Positions 45,290-53,195 of a stretch of 64,000 nt of DNA are shown here, piece by piece. The stretch is from Roseiarcus sp036489975 (lineage in GTDB: Bacteria; Pseudomonadota; Alphaproteobacteria; Rhizobiales; Beijerinckiaceae): assembly GCA_036489975.1 (NCBI GenBank), contig DASXES010000110.1, positions 124,001 to 188,000 on the forward strand, in the 5' to 3' direction. Under the pieces are notes generated by a model that worked only from the letters and a program-made list of their open reading frames with translations, was not told the origin of the DNA and ran no database searches. How positions within the stretch are numbered: position 1 is the first letter of the stretch; each line of letters begins with the position of its first letter. Position numbers and translations under genes: made by a program.

Positions 45290-45649
45290 ATGAGACGCCT
45301 TTCTGTGACGGTCGTATGTCTTACGAGCGCGTGTCTGGCGGGCGCTGTCGCCTGCGCGCAGGCGTCGGCCGAGAGCTTGTCAGCCGATCCGGTGAGGTCG
45401 GTTCGTCTGCACCCGGCGAAGTCTAGGCATGTCGCTATGCATGTCGCCGTCGCGAGGACGGCCAGCGTCGAGGACATCGTCCGTTTTTCCAATCCTTACG
45501 CTCCCCCTGAAGGCACGACCTTCGTGAGGAGAAGCGCCTTTCCCGTCGATCCGTACCCCGCTCCGAGGGAGCCGCACCCCCGGCTGTCGATCAGTATGCA
45601 GAAGGATGGGGGCGGCCACACCACCGGCGGATTCGGTTGGAACTTCTAG
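45290..45649 (+). CDS. Secreted hypothetical protein
   Basis: A 119-residue protein from ATG 45290 with a signal peptide (MRRLSVTVVCLTSACLAGAV, cleavage near ASAES). The mature part has no cysteine and ends in a Gly-rich tail (QKDGGGHTTGGFGWNF). I recognise no family. The frame is open upstream to 45011, but that part overlaps the divergent slipin start and has no coding character. Confidence 0.6.
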   Translation: MRRLSVTVVCLTSACLAGAVACAQASAESLSADPVRSVRLHPAKSRHVAMHVAVARTASVEDIVRFSNPYAPPEGTTFVRRSAFPVDPYPAPREPHPRLSISMQKDGGGHTTGGFGWNF

Positions 45650-46089
45650 ACCGGGCGCCCTCGGAAGCCGCAATATTCCATTGACGCGTCACGCTGCCGC
45701 CGCTGAGTTGTGGACGAAGCCGATACGCCTCAGCGCGACGCTTCGTCTGCGCCGCCGACTGACTTTCCATTTCCCGTTCCGATCGTCGCCTCCACAACGC
45801 GCCGGGCGCGTCGGTGCGCCGCCGCCCCTCCTGGAAGGTCGTTTGCGGGCGTCGCGCTGGCTTTCGGAGCGGCCGGCGACGGCTGAAGCGGAACCCCCGG
45901 ATCACAGTCTGGGGCGGCCAGGGAAGTCGCGCTCCGGTTGCTCCGGGGCCGGAAGGGCCCGGGGGCGGGCCTTGCCGCGCAGGCCGCGCTCGGCACAGTG
46001 TAGCCGCGCCGCCTCCCGCGCGCGGGGACAAGGAGAACCGGATTGAGCGCGATTGCCTTTGATGTTCCCGCGTTCGCCGGCTTGGGCTC
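45650..46089. other. 440-base intergenic region without a gene
   Basis: Open frames exist on both strands because of the high GC content, but all are rich in Arg, Pro and Ser and resemble no family. No terminator or repeat stands out. The SDR promoter should lie in the last part of this region. Confidence 0.5.
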
Positions 46090-46827
46090 ATGAGCGACGG
46101 AAACGGCGTCTGCCTGGTCATCGGCGCGGGCGATGGGCTCGGCGGCTCGATCGCGCGCGCCTTCGCAGCTGAGGGCCTGCGGGTCTGCGTCACCCGGCGG
46201 CCCCGGCATATGGACGCCATCGACAGATTGGCGGCGGCGATTCGCGGCGAGGGCGGCGAGGCTTACGCCTTCGGGCTCGACGCGCGCGTCGAAGCCGATG
46301 TCATGGGCCTGATCGAGCGGATCGAGCGGGAGATCGGCGCAATCGAGGTTCTTGTCTTCAATATCGGCGCGAACGTGCGCTTTCCCGTCGTCGAGACCAC
46401 GGCGCGCGTCTATTCCAAGGTCTGGGAAATGGCGGCCCTCGCCGGGTTCCTGACGAGCCGCGAGGCGGCGAGGGCCATGGTCGGGCGCGGGCGCGGAACG
46501 ATCCTGTTCACCGGCGCCACCGCAAGCGTCCGCGGCGGCGCGGGCTTTTCGGCGTTCGCCGGGGCGAAGCACGCGCTGAGGGCGCTCGCGCAGAGCCTGG
46601 CGCGGGAACTCGGGCCGAAGGGCGTCCATGTGGCCCATGTCGTGATCGATGGCGCGATTGACGGCGACTTCATCCGCGGACGCATGCCGGACGCGGCCGA
46701 GAAGCTCGAGCGCGAGGAGATTCTCGTTCCCGACGAGATCGCGAAGAACTATGTCTGGCTCCATCGCCAGAGGCGCAGCGCCTGGACGTTCGAGATGGAC
46801 CTCAGGCCCTGGTCGGAGACGTGGTGA
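46090..46827 (+). CDS. SDR-family protein lacking the catalytic tyrosine
   Basis: A 245-residue short-chain dehydrogenase/reductase-like protein. The cofactor motif is LVIGAGDGLGGSIARAFAAE and the NNAG-like motif is VFNIGANVRF. The catalytic YxxxK is altered to FAGAK (GAGFSAFAGAKHALRALAQS), so the Tyr is Phe; the Ser is in FTGATASVRGG. The subgroup with GPKGVHVAHVVIDGAIDGDF commonly shows this change, so it may use another mechanism or bind without reducing. It overlaps the DsbA-like gene (TGATG), and the pair is likely one operon. Confidence 0.85.
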   Translation: MSDGNGVCLVIGAGDGLGGSIARAFAAEGLRVCVTRRPRHMDAIDRLAAAIRGEGGEAYAFGLDARVEADVMGLIERIEREIGAIEVLVFNIGANVRFPVVETTARVYSKVWEMAALAGFLTSREAARAMVGRGRGTILFTGATASVRGGAGFSAFAGAKHALRALAQSLARELGPKGVHVAHVVIDGAIDGDFIRGRMPDAAEKLEREEILVPDEIAKNYVWLHRQRRSAWTFEMDLRPWSETW

Positions 46828-47444
46828 TGAGCGCGACGATCGAATTCATTTTCGACTTCGGCAGCCCCAACGCCTATCTCGCCTGTCGCGCGCTCCCCCC
46901 GATTCTGGAACGGACCGGCGCCCGGCTCGCCATCAGCCCGTGCCTGCTCGGGGGCATTTTCAAGGCGACCGGCAATCAGGCGCCGGGCGTCGCCTTCGCC
47001 GCGGTCAAGGGCAAGCTCGATTACGAGATGCTCGAGATGCGCCGCTTCATCGCCAGGCACGGGATCGACAGGTTCCGTCTCAATCCGCACTTTCCCGTCA
47101 ACACGCTCATGCTGATGCGCGGGCTCGTCGCCGCGCGCGAAGCGGGAGAGGAAGCCGCCTATCTCGAAATGGGTCTTCAGGGCCTGTGGGAGGAGGGGCT
47201 GAAGCTCGACGATCGGGAGGTTCTGGCGCGCCGGATCGACGAGGCGGGGCTCAATTCGGCGAGCCTGATGGCGTCAGCCCAGACCGATCGCGTCAAGCTC
47301 AGGCTCGCCGACAATACGGCGGCCGCTGTCGCGCGCGGCGTGTTCGGGGGTCCGACTTTTTTCGTGGGCTCGGAGATGTTCTTCGGCAAGGAGCGGCTCG
47401 GGCAGGTCGAAGAGGCGGCAGGGACGGCCTCGGCTGCGGGATGA
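46827..47444 (+). CDS. DsbA-like 2-hydroxychromene-2-carboxylate isomerase family protein
   Basis: A 205-residue thioredoxin-fold protein of the GST-kappa/HCCA isomerase group. The active Ser lies in FIFDFGSPNAYLACRALPPI, where DsbA would have CxxC. A helical insert fills the middle, and GVFGGPTFFVGSEMFFGKER contains the cis-Pro loop. HCCA isomerases use glutathione in naphthalene breakdown; others act on unknown substrates. It is translationally coupled to the SDR gene, and this SDR/isomerase pairing is common. Confidence 0.88.
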   Translation: MSATIEFIFDFGSPNAYLACRALPPILERTGARLAISPCLLGGIFKATGNQAPGVAFAAVKGKLDYEMLEMRRFIARHGIDRFRLNPHFPVNTLMLMRGLVAAREAGEEAAYLEMGLQGLWEEGLKLDDREVLARRIDEAGLNSASLMASAQTDRVKLRLADNTAAAVARGVFGGPTFFVGSEMFFGKERLGQVEEAAGTASAAG

Positions 47445-47722
47445 GGGGCGAGCCCCGAACGTCCCGGAATTCCGGGCATTCCGGGCGTCAATTGGCTCCG
47501 GGAGCGCTCGCGGGAAATACGACTTAATTAAGGATCGGGAGCTAATCACCGCCCCGCGCCCGGTGATCGCTAAAACTTTAGCTGTCCAGTCGAGGCGTTG
47601 GCAATGGCCGGATGGGAGTTTGGCGTCGTGGTCGGGATCCTGCGACCGCTTCGAAAGCCGTGGCCTAGGAACCGTTTTCGGTTTTTCGAACGCAGGGGCC
47701 CATCGAGCGTCAGGAGTATCCC

Positions 47723-47884
47723 ATGAACCGAGTTCAAAACTTCCTCAGCGACGAATCCGGCGTGACGGCGATTGAATATGCGCTGATCGCGAGCCTCATT
47801 GCGGTGTTCATCATCGCCGCCGTCCAGCTTGTCGGCACGCAGGTCAGCACCGTGTTCACCGAGATCGGCAGCACGCTGAAATAA
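47723..47884 (+). CDS. Flp/Fap-type pilin subunit
   Basis: A 53-residue pilin, MNRVQNFLSDESGVTAIEYA.... The prepilin cleavage site is Gly13 followed by VTAIEYALIA, with Glu at position +5, then a hydrophobic helix (LIASLIAVFIIAAVQLVGTQ). This is the class IVb Flp family assembled by Tad/Cpa systems. No tad/cpa genes or prepilin peptidase are in the window, so it is an orphan pilin here. AGGAG lies at 47712-47716 before the ATG. Confidence 0.9.
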   Translation: MNRVQNFLSDESGVTAIEYALIASLIAVFIIAAVQLVGTQVSTVFTEIGSTLK

Positions 47885-48100
47885 GCAAGGGCGCGCCGGC
47901 CACGGGTTTTCGGGCTGGCGCGCGAATCAATTCGGGCAACGTTCACACAACGCGATCGCGCGGACGATGGCAGGTCGCTCTCCTCCAGGAACGTTGCCAT
48001 GATCCGGCCAGCGAGCGCGCTGTCGCTTATGCTGGGCTGCGCTTTCGCCGGCCTCGGTCATACGTCTCTGATACCCGTTCTGTTTGAGAGCGACGCATCG

Positions 48101-48150
48101 CCATGAAGCGATGATCGGGGTCCGATCATCGAGACTTGGTATTAGATGTC
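48101..48150. repeat. 50-base direct repeat, left copy
   Basis: Shares with 48588-48637 the order CCATGAAG, GATGATCGG, CCGATCATC, TGGTATTAG, TGTC, with about 43 of 50 positions the same. Its core is an inverted repeat GATGATCGG / CCGATCATC (48110-48118 and 48122-48130) with a three-base loop. Confidence 0.75.
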
Positions 48151-48175
48151 CAGTGCAACCGGAGGGTGAGTTCTA

Positions 48176-48469
48176 GCAAACAAAATCCAAGCAAAATCCA
48201 AATAAATCCAAGCAAATTTGCTTTTTTTGCTTGGATTTGTTTGGTGGAATCGGGGCTTTTCAAAAGGTTACGCGCGAAAAAAACAAAAAAATTTCCTCCC
48301 CCTGTAACTCGCGCGCCGGGTTGTGGTTGAGCCAGACTTCCAGAGCGCACTTTTCCTCTTCCCCCGTCTGGCGACGGGCTTTCCCCTCTGCGAGGGGCCG
48401 GATCTTTCCGTGTGTGAAGTTATTCTGTTGATAAGAATACGATAGAGACGATTGCTGATTTTGTCAAGA
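48176..48469. repeat. Dispersed intergenic repeat, copy B
   Basis: Diverged copy of 9003-9258. It starts with three AATCCAA units, then the 13-pair hairpin (48204-48216 with 48226-48238), GGTGGAATCGGGGCTTTTCA, GGTTACGCG, AACTCGCGCG, GGATCTTTCC and GATTTTGTCAAGA. It lies between the pilin gene and the GT87 gene, so neither copy's neighbours are shared. Confidence 0.75.
48190..48432 (-). ncRNA. Candidate small RNA, repeat copy B
   Basis: On the minus strand: TTGACA (48467-48462), a 17-base spacer, TATCGT (48444-48439), a predicted start near 48432, an internal hairpin (48303-48311 with 48317-48325, partly wobble pairs), and a 13-pair terminal hairpin (48204-48238) followed by T-rich sequence. 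The predicted RNA is about 240 bases. The terminal stem has a G-C pair where copy A has A-T, a compensatory change. A 74-codon frame overlaps and keeps residues such as LKSP and STKQIQ, so a short protein is the alternative. Confidence 0.45.
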
Positions 48470-48587
48470 AATGCGCGGGCCTGATGGCCGGAATCCCGAG
48501 ACGGCCTGCTTATACCCATTCCAATTGAGCGCGACTTGATCTGCGCTCGGTTCCACGCAATGGCGCGGGCGCGCATTCGCGCTTCGG

Positions 48588-48637
48588 CCATGAAGGCGAT
48601 GATCGGTTCCGATCATCGAGTCCTGGTATTAGCTGTC
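48588..48637. repeat. 50-base direct repeat, right copy
   Basis: Right partner of 48101-48150. The inverted repeat GATGATCGG / CCGATCATC here lies at 48598-48606 and 48609-48617 with a two-base loop. The last three codons of the GT87 gene, including its stop at 48629-48631, lie inside this repeat. Confidence 0.75.
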
Positions 48638-49879
48638 GCTTTGCGCGGACGGGAACGCTCGGAGCGCCAGTGCGCGGCGCAAGATCAATAGGAGCAACGC
48701 GGCAATGGTCAACGGCGCGAGCGGCAACCCGCACGCGCCGGCGACGATACGGGAAACGAGGGGGAGGGCGAAGGCCAGCGCCATCACTGCCTTTTCATAG
48801 GGCAGGAAGACCGTACGGCCCCCTTCGCCGAGAAACCAGACGAGTGGGATGGCGAGCAGCGTGAGATCGTAGTCGAGCACGAACGGGCTCGCGAGCAGGC
48901 CTGCGCAAACAACAGCTGGGGCCTCAGCCGCTGTCCGGAACGCGCGTCGCTGAAGGAGAAAGACCGCCGCGACGGCCGACAAGGCGGTCAGGAGCTGCGC
49001 CCCCCACGCAAGGGCGAGCGATCCACGTAACAAGCGCACGCTGGCGAACACGCTCTGCATCTTCTCATCGCCGACCAGATTATTCTCCAACGCAGCCCTT
49101 GCGAACGACGCATCAGTAAAAAAGCCGGTCCAGGTCGACGCCCCGAACGCGACGAGAGAGGCGAAGCAGAATACAGCCGCCATAACGGCGGCGGCGCCCA
49201 AGGTCGTCCAGCGACGGGCGAAGATGAGCGCGAACGGGATCGCCAGGGCCAGGTGCGGCTTGAAGACCATGGCGCCGAAGAAGAGGCCGGCAAGCCTCGG
49301 CCTTCGGTCCATGACTAGGAGTCCGCCGCCGACCAGCGCCGCGCTCAAGAAACCGTTCTGTCCGTGAGCTGCGTTGATAAACACGGCCGGAAAGGCCAAG
49401 AACATCACCGCATCGAGCGACGGCAGATAGCCTCGCAGCACGCGGTAGAACGCAAGGCCGGACGCAGTAAGCCATATTGTAAGCGAGACGAAGTAGGGCG
49501 CGAGCGCCAGCGGCAAATAGATCAGGAGCGCCGGAGGCGGGTAGAAGAAGGCTGTGTAGCCAAGCTTGGGGCCGAACAAAGCTCGCTGAGCCGCCCAGTG
49601 GGCGCCGACGTCATAAGCGAGTTCGGGACGCCCTGCGAGCGCAAAACGGGAAGCCGTGTAGAAGCCGATGAAATCGGTCCCGATCGGCTTTCCCTGCCGA
49701 TCGAGGCCGCCCTGACTCAGCGCGATCCACCCGACGGCGCCGGTGAGGATCACGGCAAGCAGCACGCGCGCATAGGCTCTCGCCCGACTGGCGTCGAGCC
49801 AGTCGCAATCGCTGAGCGGCTTCATGACTCCGCTGATAAGGGGAAAGTCCATTGGCCTTGCCGGTGTCCAAGGCTTCAT
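48629..49879 (-). CDS. Glycosyltransferase family 87-like membrane protein
   Basis: A 416-residue protein with about ten membrane segments. The early loop IGTDFIGFYTASRFALAGRP with the Asp, followed by FFYPPPALLIYLPLALAPYF, is the usual GT87 (DUF2029) pattern; HGQNGFLSAALVGGGLLVMD and AMVFKPHLALAIPFALIFAR also fit. Such enzymes use polyprenyl-phosphate mannose or related donors on the periplasmic side. The C-terminus ends inside a direct repeat. Possible upstream ATG codons leave the exact start uncertain (49879, 49849 or 49822). Confidence 0.85.
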   Translation of the reverse strand: MKPWTPARPMDFPLISGVMKPLSDCDWLDASRARAYARVLLAVILTGAVGWIALSQGGLDRQGKPIGTDFIGFYTASRFALAGRPELAYDVGAHWAAQRALFGPKLGYTAFFYPPPALLIYLPLALAPYFVSLTIWLTASGLAFYRVLRGYLPSLDAVMFLAFPAVFINAAHGQNGFLSAALVGGGLLVMDRRPRLAGLFFGAMVFKPHLALAIPFALIFARRWTTLGAAAVMAAVFCFASLVAFGASTWTGFFTDASFARAALENNLVGDEKMQSVFASVRLLRGSLALAWGAQLLTALSAVAAVFLLQRRAFRTAAEAPAVVCAGLLASPFVLDYDLTLLAIPLVWFLGEGGRTVFLPYEKAVMALAFALPLVSRIVAGACGLPLAPLTIAALLLLILRRALALRAFPSAQSDS

Positions 49880-50200
49880 GCTAGCCGGGTCTGGTTAAAG
49901 CCGTGTAAGACAAACGGGTGGGTTCCCCCGCGACCACGTGACAGTGGGCGACAAACCCATTTCCAAAAACCAGAATTAATGCCGTCAATATTTCTGCTGC
50001 ACTTGCGGCGCCCGCCTCAGCGGGAGCGCCTGCCGCGTTAGGCGAAACGGACATAGGGCGCCGCCGTCGGCCTCCACCTAGGTATTAGTCCTCACCTCGC
50101 GATTCCCCCCGGAGCTTTGGCGACGCGCCGCGGCGCGCTAGATTGAGGCGCCCCCGACCGGCGTGGGGCCGAAGCTTGAGGACCGAGGGCTCACCGGCGC
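49880..50200. other. 320-base intergenic region between divergent genes
   Basis: It separates the GT87 gene and the TerC gene, which point away from each other, so both promoters should be here. A short inverted repeat CGCCCGCCTCAGCGGGAGCG lies near 50010. No gene is apparent. Confidence 0.5.
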
Positions 50201-50935
50201 ATGGACGCTTTTCTTCGCCTCGCCGAAGATCCCGACGCGTGGGCGGCGCTCGCGACCCTGATCGTCATGGAGGTCGTGCTCGGCCTCGACAATCTGGTGT
50301 TCATCGCGCTGCTCACCAACCGCATCGACGAGCGGCGGCGGGCCCTGGCGCGCCGGCTCGGCCTCTCGCTCGCGCTCGTGTTCCGCCTTGCGCTGCTCGC
50401 TTCGGCGTCGTGGCTGGTGCGTTTTACGGAGCCGCTGGCGACCGTGCTGGGACACGCCTTTTCCGTGCGCGACCTTTTGTTGCTGGCGGGCGGACTGTTC
50501 CTGGTCTGGAAGGCGACGAGCGAAATCCATCACCGGGTCGATCCGAACGACGATAGCGAGGACAAAAAGCTGGCCCCGCCGCTCGGCCTTATCTCGGGCC
50601 TCATTCAGATCATCATGATCGACATCGTCTTCTCGGTCGACAGCATCATCACGGCCGTGGGCATGACGGAGTATTTCCCCATCATGGTCATAGCCGTCGT
50701 CGTGGCGGTCGGCGTGATGATGGTCGCGGTCGGGCCGCTGGCGGCTTTCATCCACCGCAATCCTACGGTTTTGATGCTGGCGCTGAGCTTCCTCCTGATG
50801 ATCGGCATGACGCTGATCGCCGACGGTTTCGGATTTCATATCGAAAGAGGCTATATTTACGCCGCGATGTTTTTTTCCTCTGTGGTCGAGACGCTCAACG
50901 TCTTGGCGCGGCGCAAACGCAGGCGGCCGACATGA
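50201..50935 (+). CDS. TerC family membrane protein
   Basis: A 244-residue membrane protein with seven to eight segments. The two TerC signatures with Asp in membranes are present: LIVMEVVLGLDNLVFIALLT and IIMIDIVFSVDSIITAVGM. Members export manganese (Alx/MntX-like) or relate to tellurite resistance. The gene overlaps the following LysE gene by four bases (ATGA), and the four genes from 50201 to 53106 run close together on one strand. Confidence 0.92.
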   Translation: MDAFLRLAEDPDAWAALATLIVMEVVLGLDNLVFIALLTNRIDERRRALARRLGLSLALVFRLALLASASWLVRFTEPLATVLGHAFSVRDLLLLAGGLFLVWKATSEIHHRVDPNDDSEDKKLAPPLGLISGLIQIIMIDIVFSVDSIITAVGMTEYFPIMVIAVVVAVGVMMVAVGPLAAFIHRNPTVLMLALSFLLMIGMTLIADGFGFHIERGYIYAAMFFSSVVETLNVLARRKRRRPT

Positions 50936-51540
50936 CTTTGAGCTCTCTCATCCTCTTCGCCGCGGTCTATTTCGCCGCGGTGGCGACACCTGGGCCCGGC
51001 GTCGCGGCGCTGATCGCGCGGGTGCTGGGGCAGGGACTCAAGGGCGTCGCGCCGTTCATCGCCGGCTATTTCGTCGGCGACATGATCTGGCTCGCTTTTG
51101 CCGCGACGGGTCTCGCCGTCGTCGCCAGGACCTTCGCCGGCGTGTTTGTCGCAATCAAATTCGCCGGCGCCGCCTATCTCCTCTATCTCGCCTGGCGGAT
51201 GGCGACCGCGCGCGGCGCCGTCGAAACGGCCCCGACGCCGGCTACGCGCGGCTGGCGCGCGTTCTTGTCCTCGTTGTCTTTGACGCTTGGCAACCCGAAG
51301 GTGATGGTCTTCTTCCTCTCGATCATGCCGCTCGTCGTCGACTTGAAGGCGCTAACCGTGTGGGCGCTCGTCGAAGTCGCCGCTGTTTGTGCGATCGTGA
51401 TTTTCTCGACCCTCGCGCTCTACGCATTCGCCGCAAACCGGGCGCGGGCTCTTCTGCGCTCAACCCGGGCGATGCGGTTCGTCAATCGCGCCGCCGGGGC
51501 CCTTATGGCCGGGGCCGCGGTCGCGGTCGCGACGAGGTAA
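50932..51540 (+). CDS. LysE family translocator (first)
   Basis: A 202-residue exporter with about six membrane segments. The N-terminal FAAVYFAAVATPGPGVAALIAR (TPGP motif) and IKFAGAAYLLYLAWRMATA fit the LysE/RhtB group, and the mid block SLTLGNPKVMVFFLSIMPLV has the GNPKxxxFF motif. The group exports amino acids. It overlaps terC (ATGA) and precedes the sugar kinase by four bases. Confidence 0.9.
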   Translation: MTLSSLILFAAVYFAAVATPGPGVAALIARVLGQGLKGVAPFIAGYFVGDMIWLAFAATGLAVVARTFAGVFVAIKFAGAAYLLYLAWRMATARGAVETAPTPATRGWRAFLSSLSLTLGNPKVMVFFLSIMPLVVDLKALTVWALVEVAAVCAIVIFSTLALYAFAANRARALLRSTRAMRFVNRAAGALMAGAAVAVATR

Positions 51541-51544
51541 GGCC

Positions 51545-52465
51545 TTGTCGGATCTCCTCGCGATTGGCGAAGCGCTGGTCGAACTCAACCAGCCGAAGGA
51601 CGACGCCCCGTTCGTCCAGGGATTCGGCGGCGACACCTCGAACGCGATGATCGCGGCGGCCCGGCTTGGCGCGGACGCCGCCTATTTCACCGCCGTCGGC
51701 GCCGACAAGTTCGGCCAGGCGCTGACCCAGCTTTGGCTGAAAGAGGGCGTCGACGCGACAAGGATCGTGGTCAACGGCGGCGCTCACACCGGACTCTATT
51801 TCGTCAGCCACGGCGAGAACGGCCACGAGTTCTCCTACATGCGCGCGGGCTCGGCGGCGAGCCGGATCAGCGAGACCGATCTGCCGGTCGACCGCATCCG
51901 GGCGACCAAAATCCTGCACATTTCCGGCATCAGCCAGGCCATCTCATCCTCGGCCGCCGACGCGGCTTTCGCCGCCATCGACATCGCCCACGACGCCAAG
52001 CGGCTCGTCTCCTACGACCCCAACCTCAGACTGAAGCTGTGGCCGTTGCGCCGGGCGCGCGCCATCATTCACGAAGCGATGCGCGCCTGCGACATCGCCC
52101 TTCCGGGGCTCGACGACGCCGAGCACCTGACTGGCCTGAGGGAGCCCGACGCGATCGCGAGTTTCTACCTCGAGCTCGGCGCCCGCGTCGTCGTGGTGAA
52201 GATGGGCCGGGGCGGCGCGCTGGTGGCGACGCCCAAGCAGCGCGAGCGCGTCTATGCGCACGGCGTCAAGGCGGTCGACGCGACCGGGGCCGGCGACTGC
52301 TTCGACGGCGCCTTCCTCACCGAATTCGCGCGGAGCGGCGACCCCTTCGCCGCGGCGCGTTTCGCCAATGTGGCGGCGGCGCTTTCGACCCTGGGCTATG
52401 GCGCGGTCGCGCCGTTGCCGCGGCGCGCCGAGGTCGAAGCGGCGATGGCGACGCGCCTGCAATGA
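51545..52465 (+). CDS. PfkB-family sugar kinase (2-keto-3-deoxygluconate kinase-like)
   Basis: A 306-residue kinase with TTG start at 51545. The first PfkB region, GFGGDTSNAMIAAARLGADA, and the C-terminal region, DATGAGDCFDGAFLTEFARS with the catalytic Asp, are intact. The N-terminal LAIGEALVELNQP and the LHISGISQAISSSA block fit KdgK, which phosphorylates 2-keto-3-deoxygluconate. It overlaps the second LysE gene (ATGA). An aldolase for the pathway is not present nearby. Confidence 0.88.
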   Translation: MSDLLAIGEALVELNQPKDDAPFVQGFGGDTSNAMIAAARLGADAAYFTAVGADKFGQALTQLWLKEGVDATRIVVNGGAHTGLYFVSHGENGHEFSYMRAGSAASRISETDLPVDRIRATKILHISGISQAISSSAADAAFAAIDIAHDAKRLVSYDPNLRLKLWPLRRARAIIHEAMRACDIALPGLDDAEHLTGLREPDAIASFYLELGARVVVVKMGRGGALVATPKQRERVYAHGVKAVDATGAGDCFDGAFLTEFARSGDPFAAARFANVAAALSTLGYGAVAPLPRRAEVEAAMATRLQ

Positions 52466-53106
52466 CTCCAGTCTTCGCCAGCGCCTCGCTCGCCGCGGCC
52501 TATGTCGCGGCCTGCCTCATTCTTGCGGCGACGCCCGGCGCCGACATGGCGCTTTTTCTGTCGCGCACGCTGGCCGGCGGCCGGCGCCAAGGCTTCGCCG
52601 CGCAAGCGGGCGCCACCGTGGGGCTCGTCGCCCATACCTTCGCCGCGGCGCTGGGCTTGTCGGCGCTCCTTGCAGCCTCGGCGCAAGCCTATGAGGCGGT
52701 CAAGATCGCCGGCGCTCTCTATCTGCTTTGGCTTGCCTTTCGGGCGATTCGCCATGGGTCGGCGCTGAAGCTCAAGGCCGAGGCGCGGGCCCGAGGGGGG
52801 TTGCGAGGCGCCTTTACGAGCGGGCTCCTCATCAATCTCACCAATCCCAAGATCGTGCTCTTCTTCGTGACCTTCCTGCCGCAGTTCATCAGCGCGAGCG
52901 ATCCGCAGGCGAGCGGAAAACTGTTTGTGCTCGGCCTCGGCTTCATCGCGACCACGACGGCGGTGAACGCGATCGTCATTCTCGTCGCCGGGCGCTTTGT
53001 CGCGGCGGCGAAGCGCAATCCGCGCGCACTCAGGCTGTTCGACTACGCATTCGCGGCGCTGATGAGCGCATTCGCCGCGCGTCTCGTCTGGGCCGAAGCG
53101 CGATAG
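52462..53106 (+). CDS. LysE family translocator (second)
   Basis: A 214-residue exporter of the LysE/RhtB group. Motifs: LILAATPGADMALFLSRTLA, GFAAQAGATVGLVAHTFAAA, IAGALYLLWLAFRAIRHG, and LINLTNPKIVLFFVTFLPQF (the NPK motif). It is coupled to the sugar kinase by an ATGA overlap. It is not a close duplicate of the translocator at 50932: it keeps the same fold but differs at most positions. Confidence 0.9.
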   Translation: MTPVFASASLAAAYVAACLILAATPGADMALFLSRTLAGGRRQGFAAQAGATVGLVAHTFAAALGLSALLAASAQAYEAVKIAGALYLLWLAFRAIRHGSALKLKAEARARGGLRGAFTSGLLINLTNPKIVLFFVTFLPQFISASDPQASGKLFVLGLGFIATTTAVNAIVILVAGRFVAAAKRNPRALRLFDYAFAALMSAFAARLVWAEAR

Positions 53107-53195
53107 GAGCGCCGATCACTTTCCGGTCGTCCGCATCCGCCGTTTAAGCTATAGATTGGCGGTGATCAGCGAAGCACGACCCAAGGGTGTAGCCC

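Larger units (their letters stand above)
47885..48628. other. 740-base intergenic region with repeat copy B
   Basis: It holds repeat copy B (48176-48469) and two copies of a 50-base direct repeat that flank it (48101-48150 and 48588-48637). A 35-codon frame at 47999-48106 (MIRPASALSLMLGCAFAGLG...) looks like a short signal peptide, has AGGAA upstream, and ends within the first direct repeat; I do not call it as a gene. Confidence 0.65.

Noticed and set aside
45730..46764. 344-codon minus-strand frame opposite the SDR gene
   Set aside because: Antisense to a well-supported SDR gene and biased in Arg and Ala. No motif found.
47999..48106. 35-codon frame with a signal-peptide-like sequence
   Set aside because: It is very short, and its end lies in a repeat. 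AGGAA precedes it, but there is no other support.
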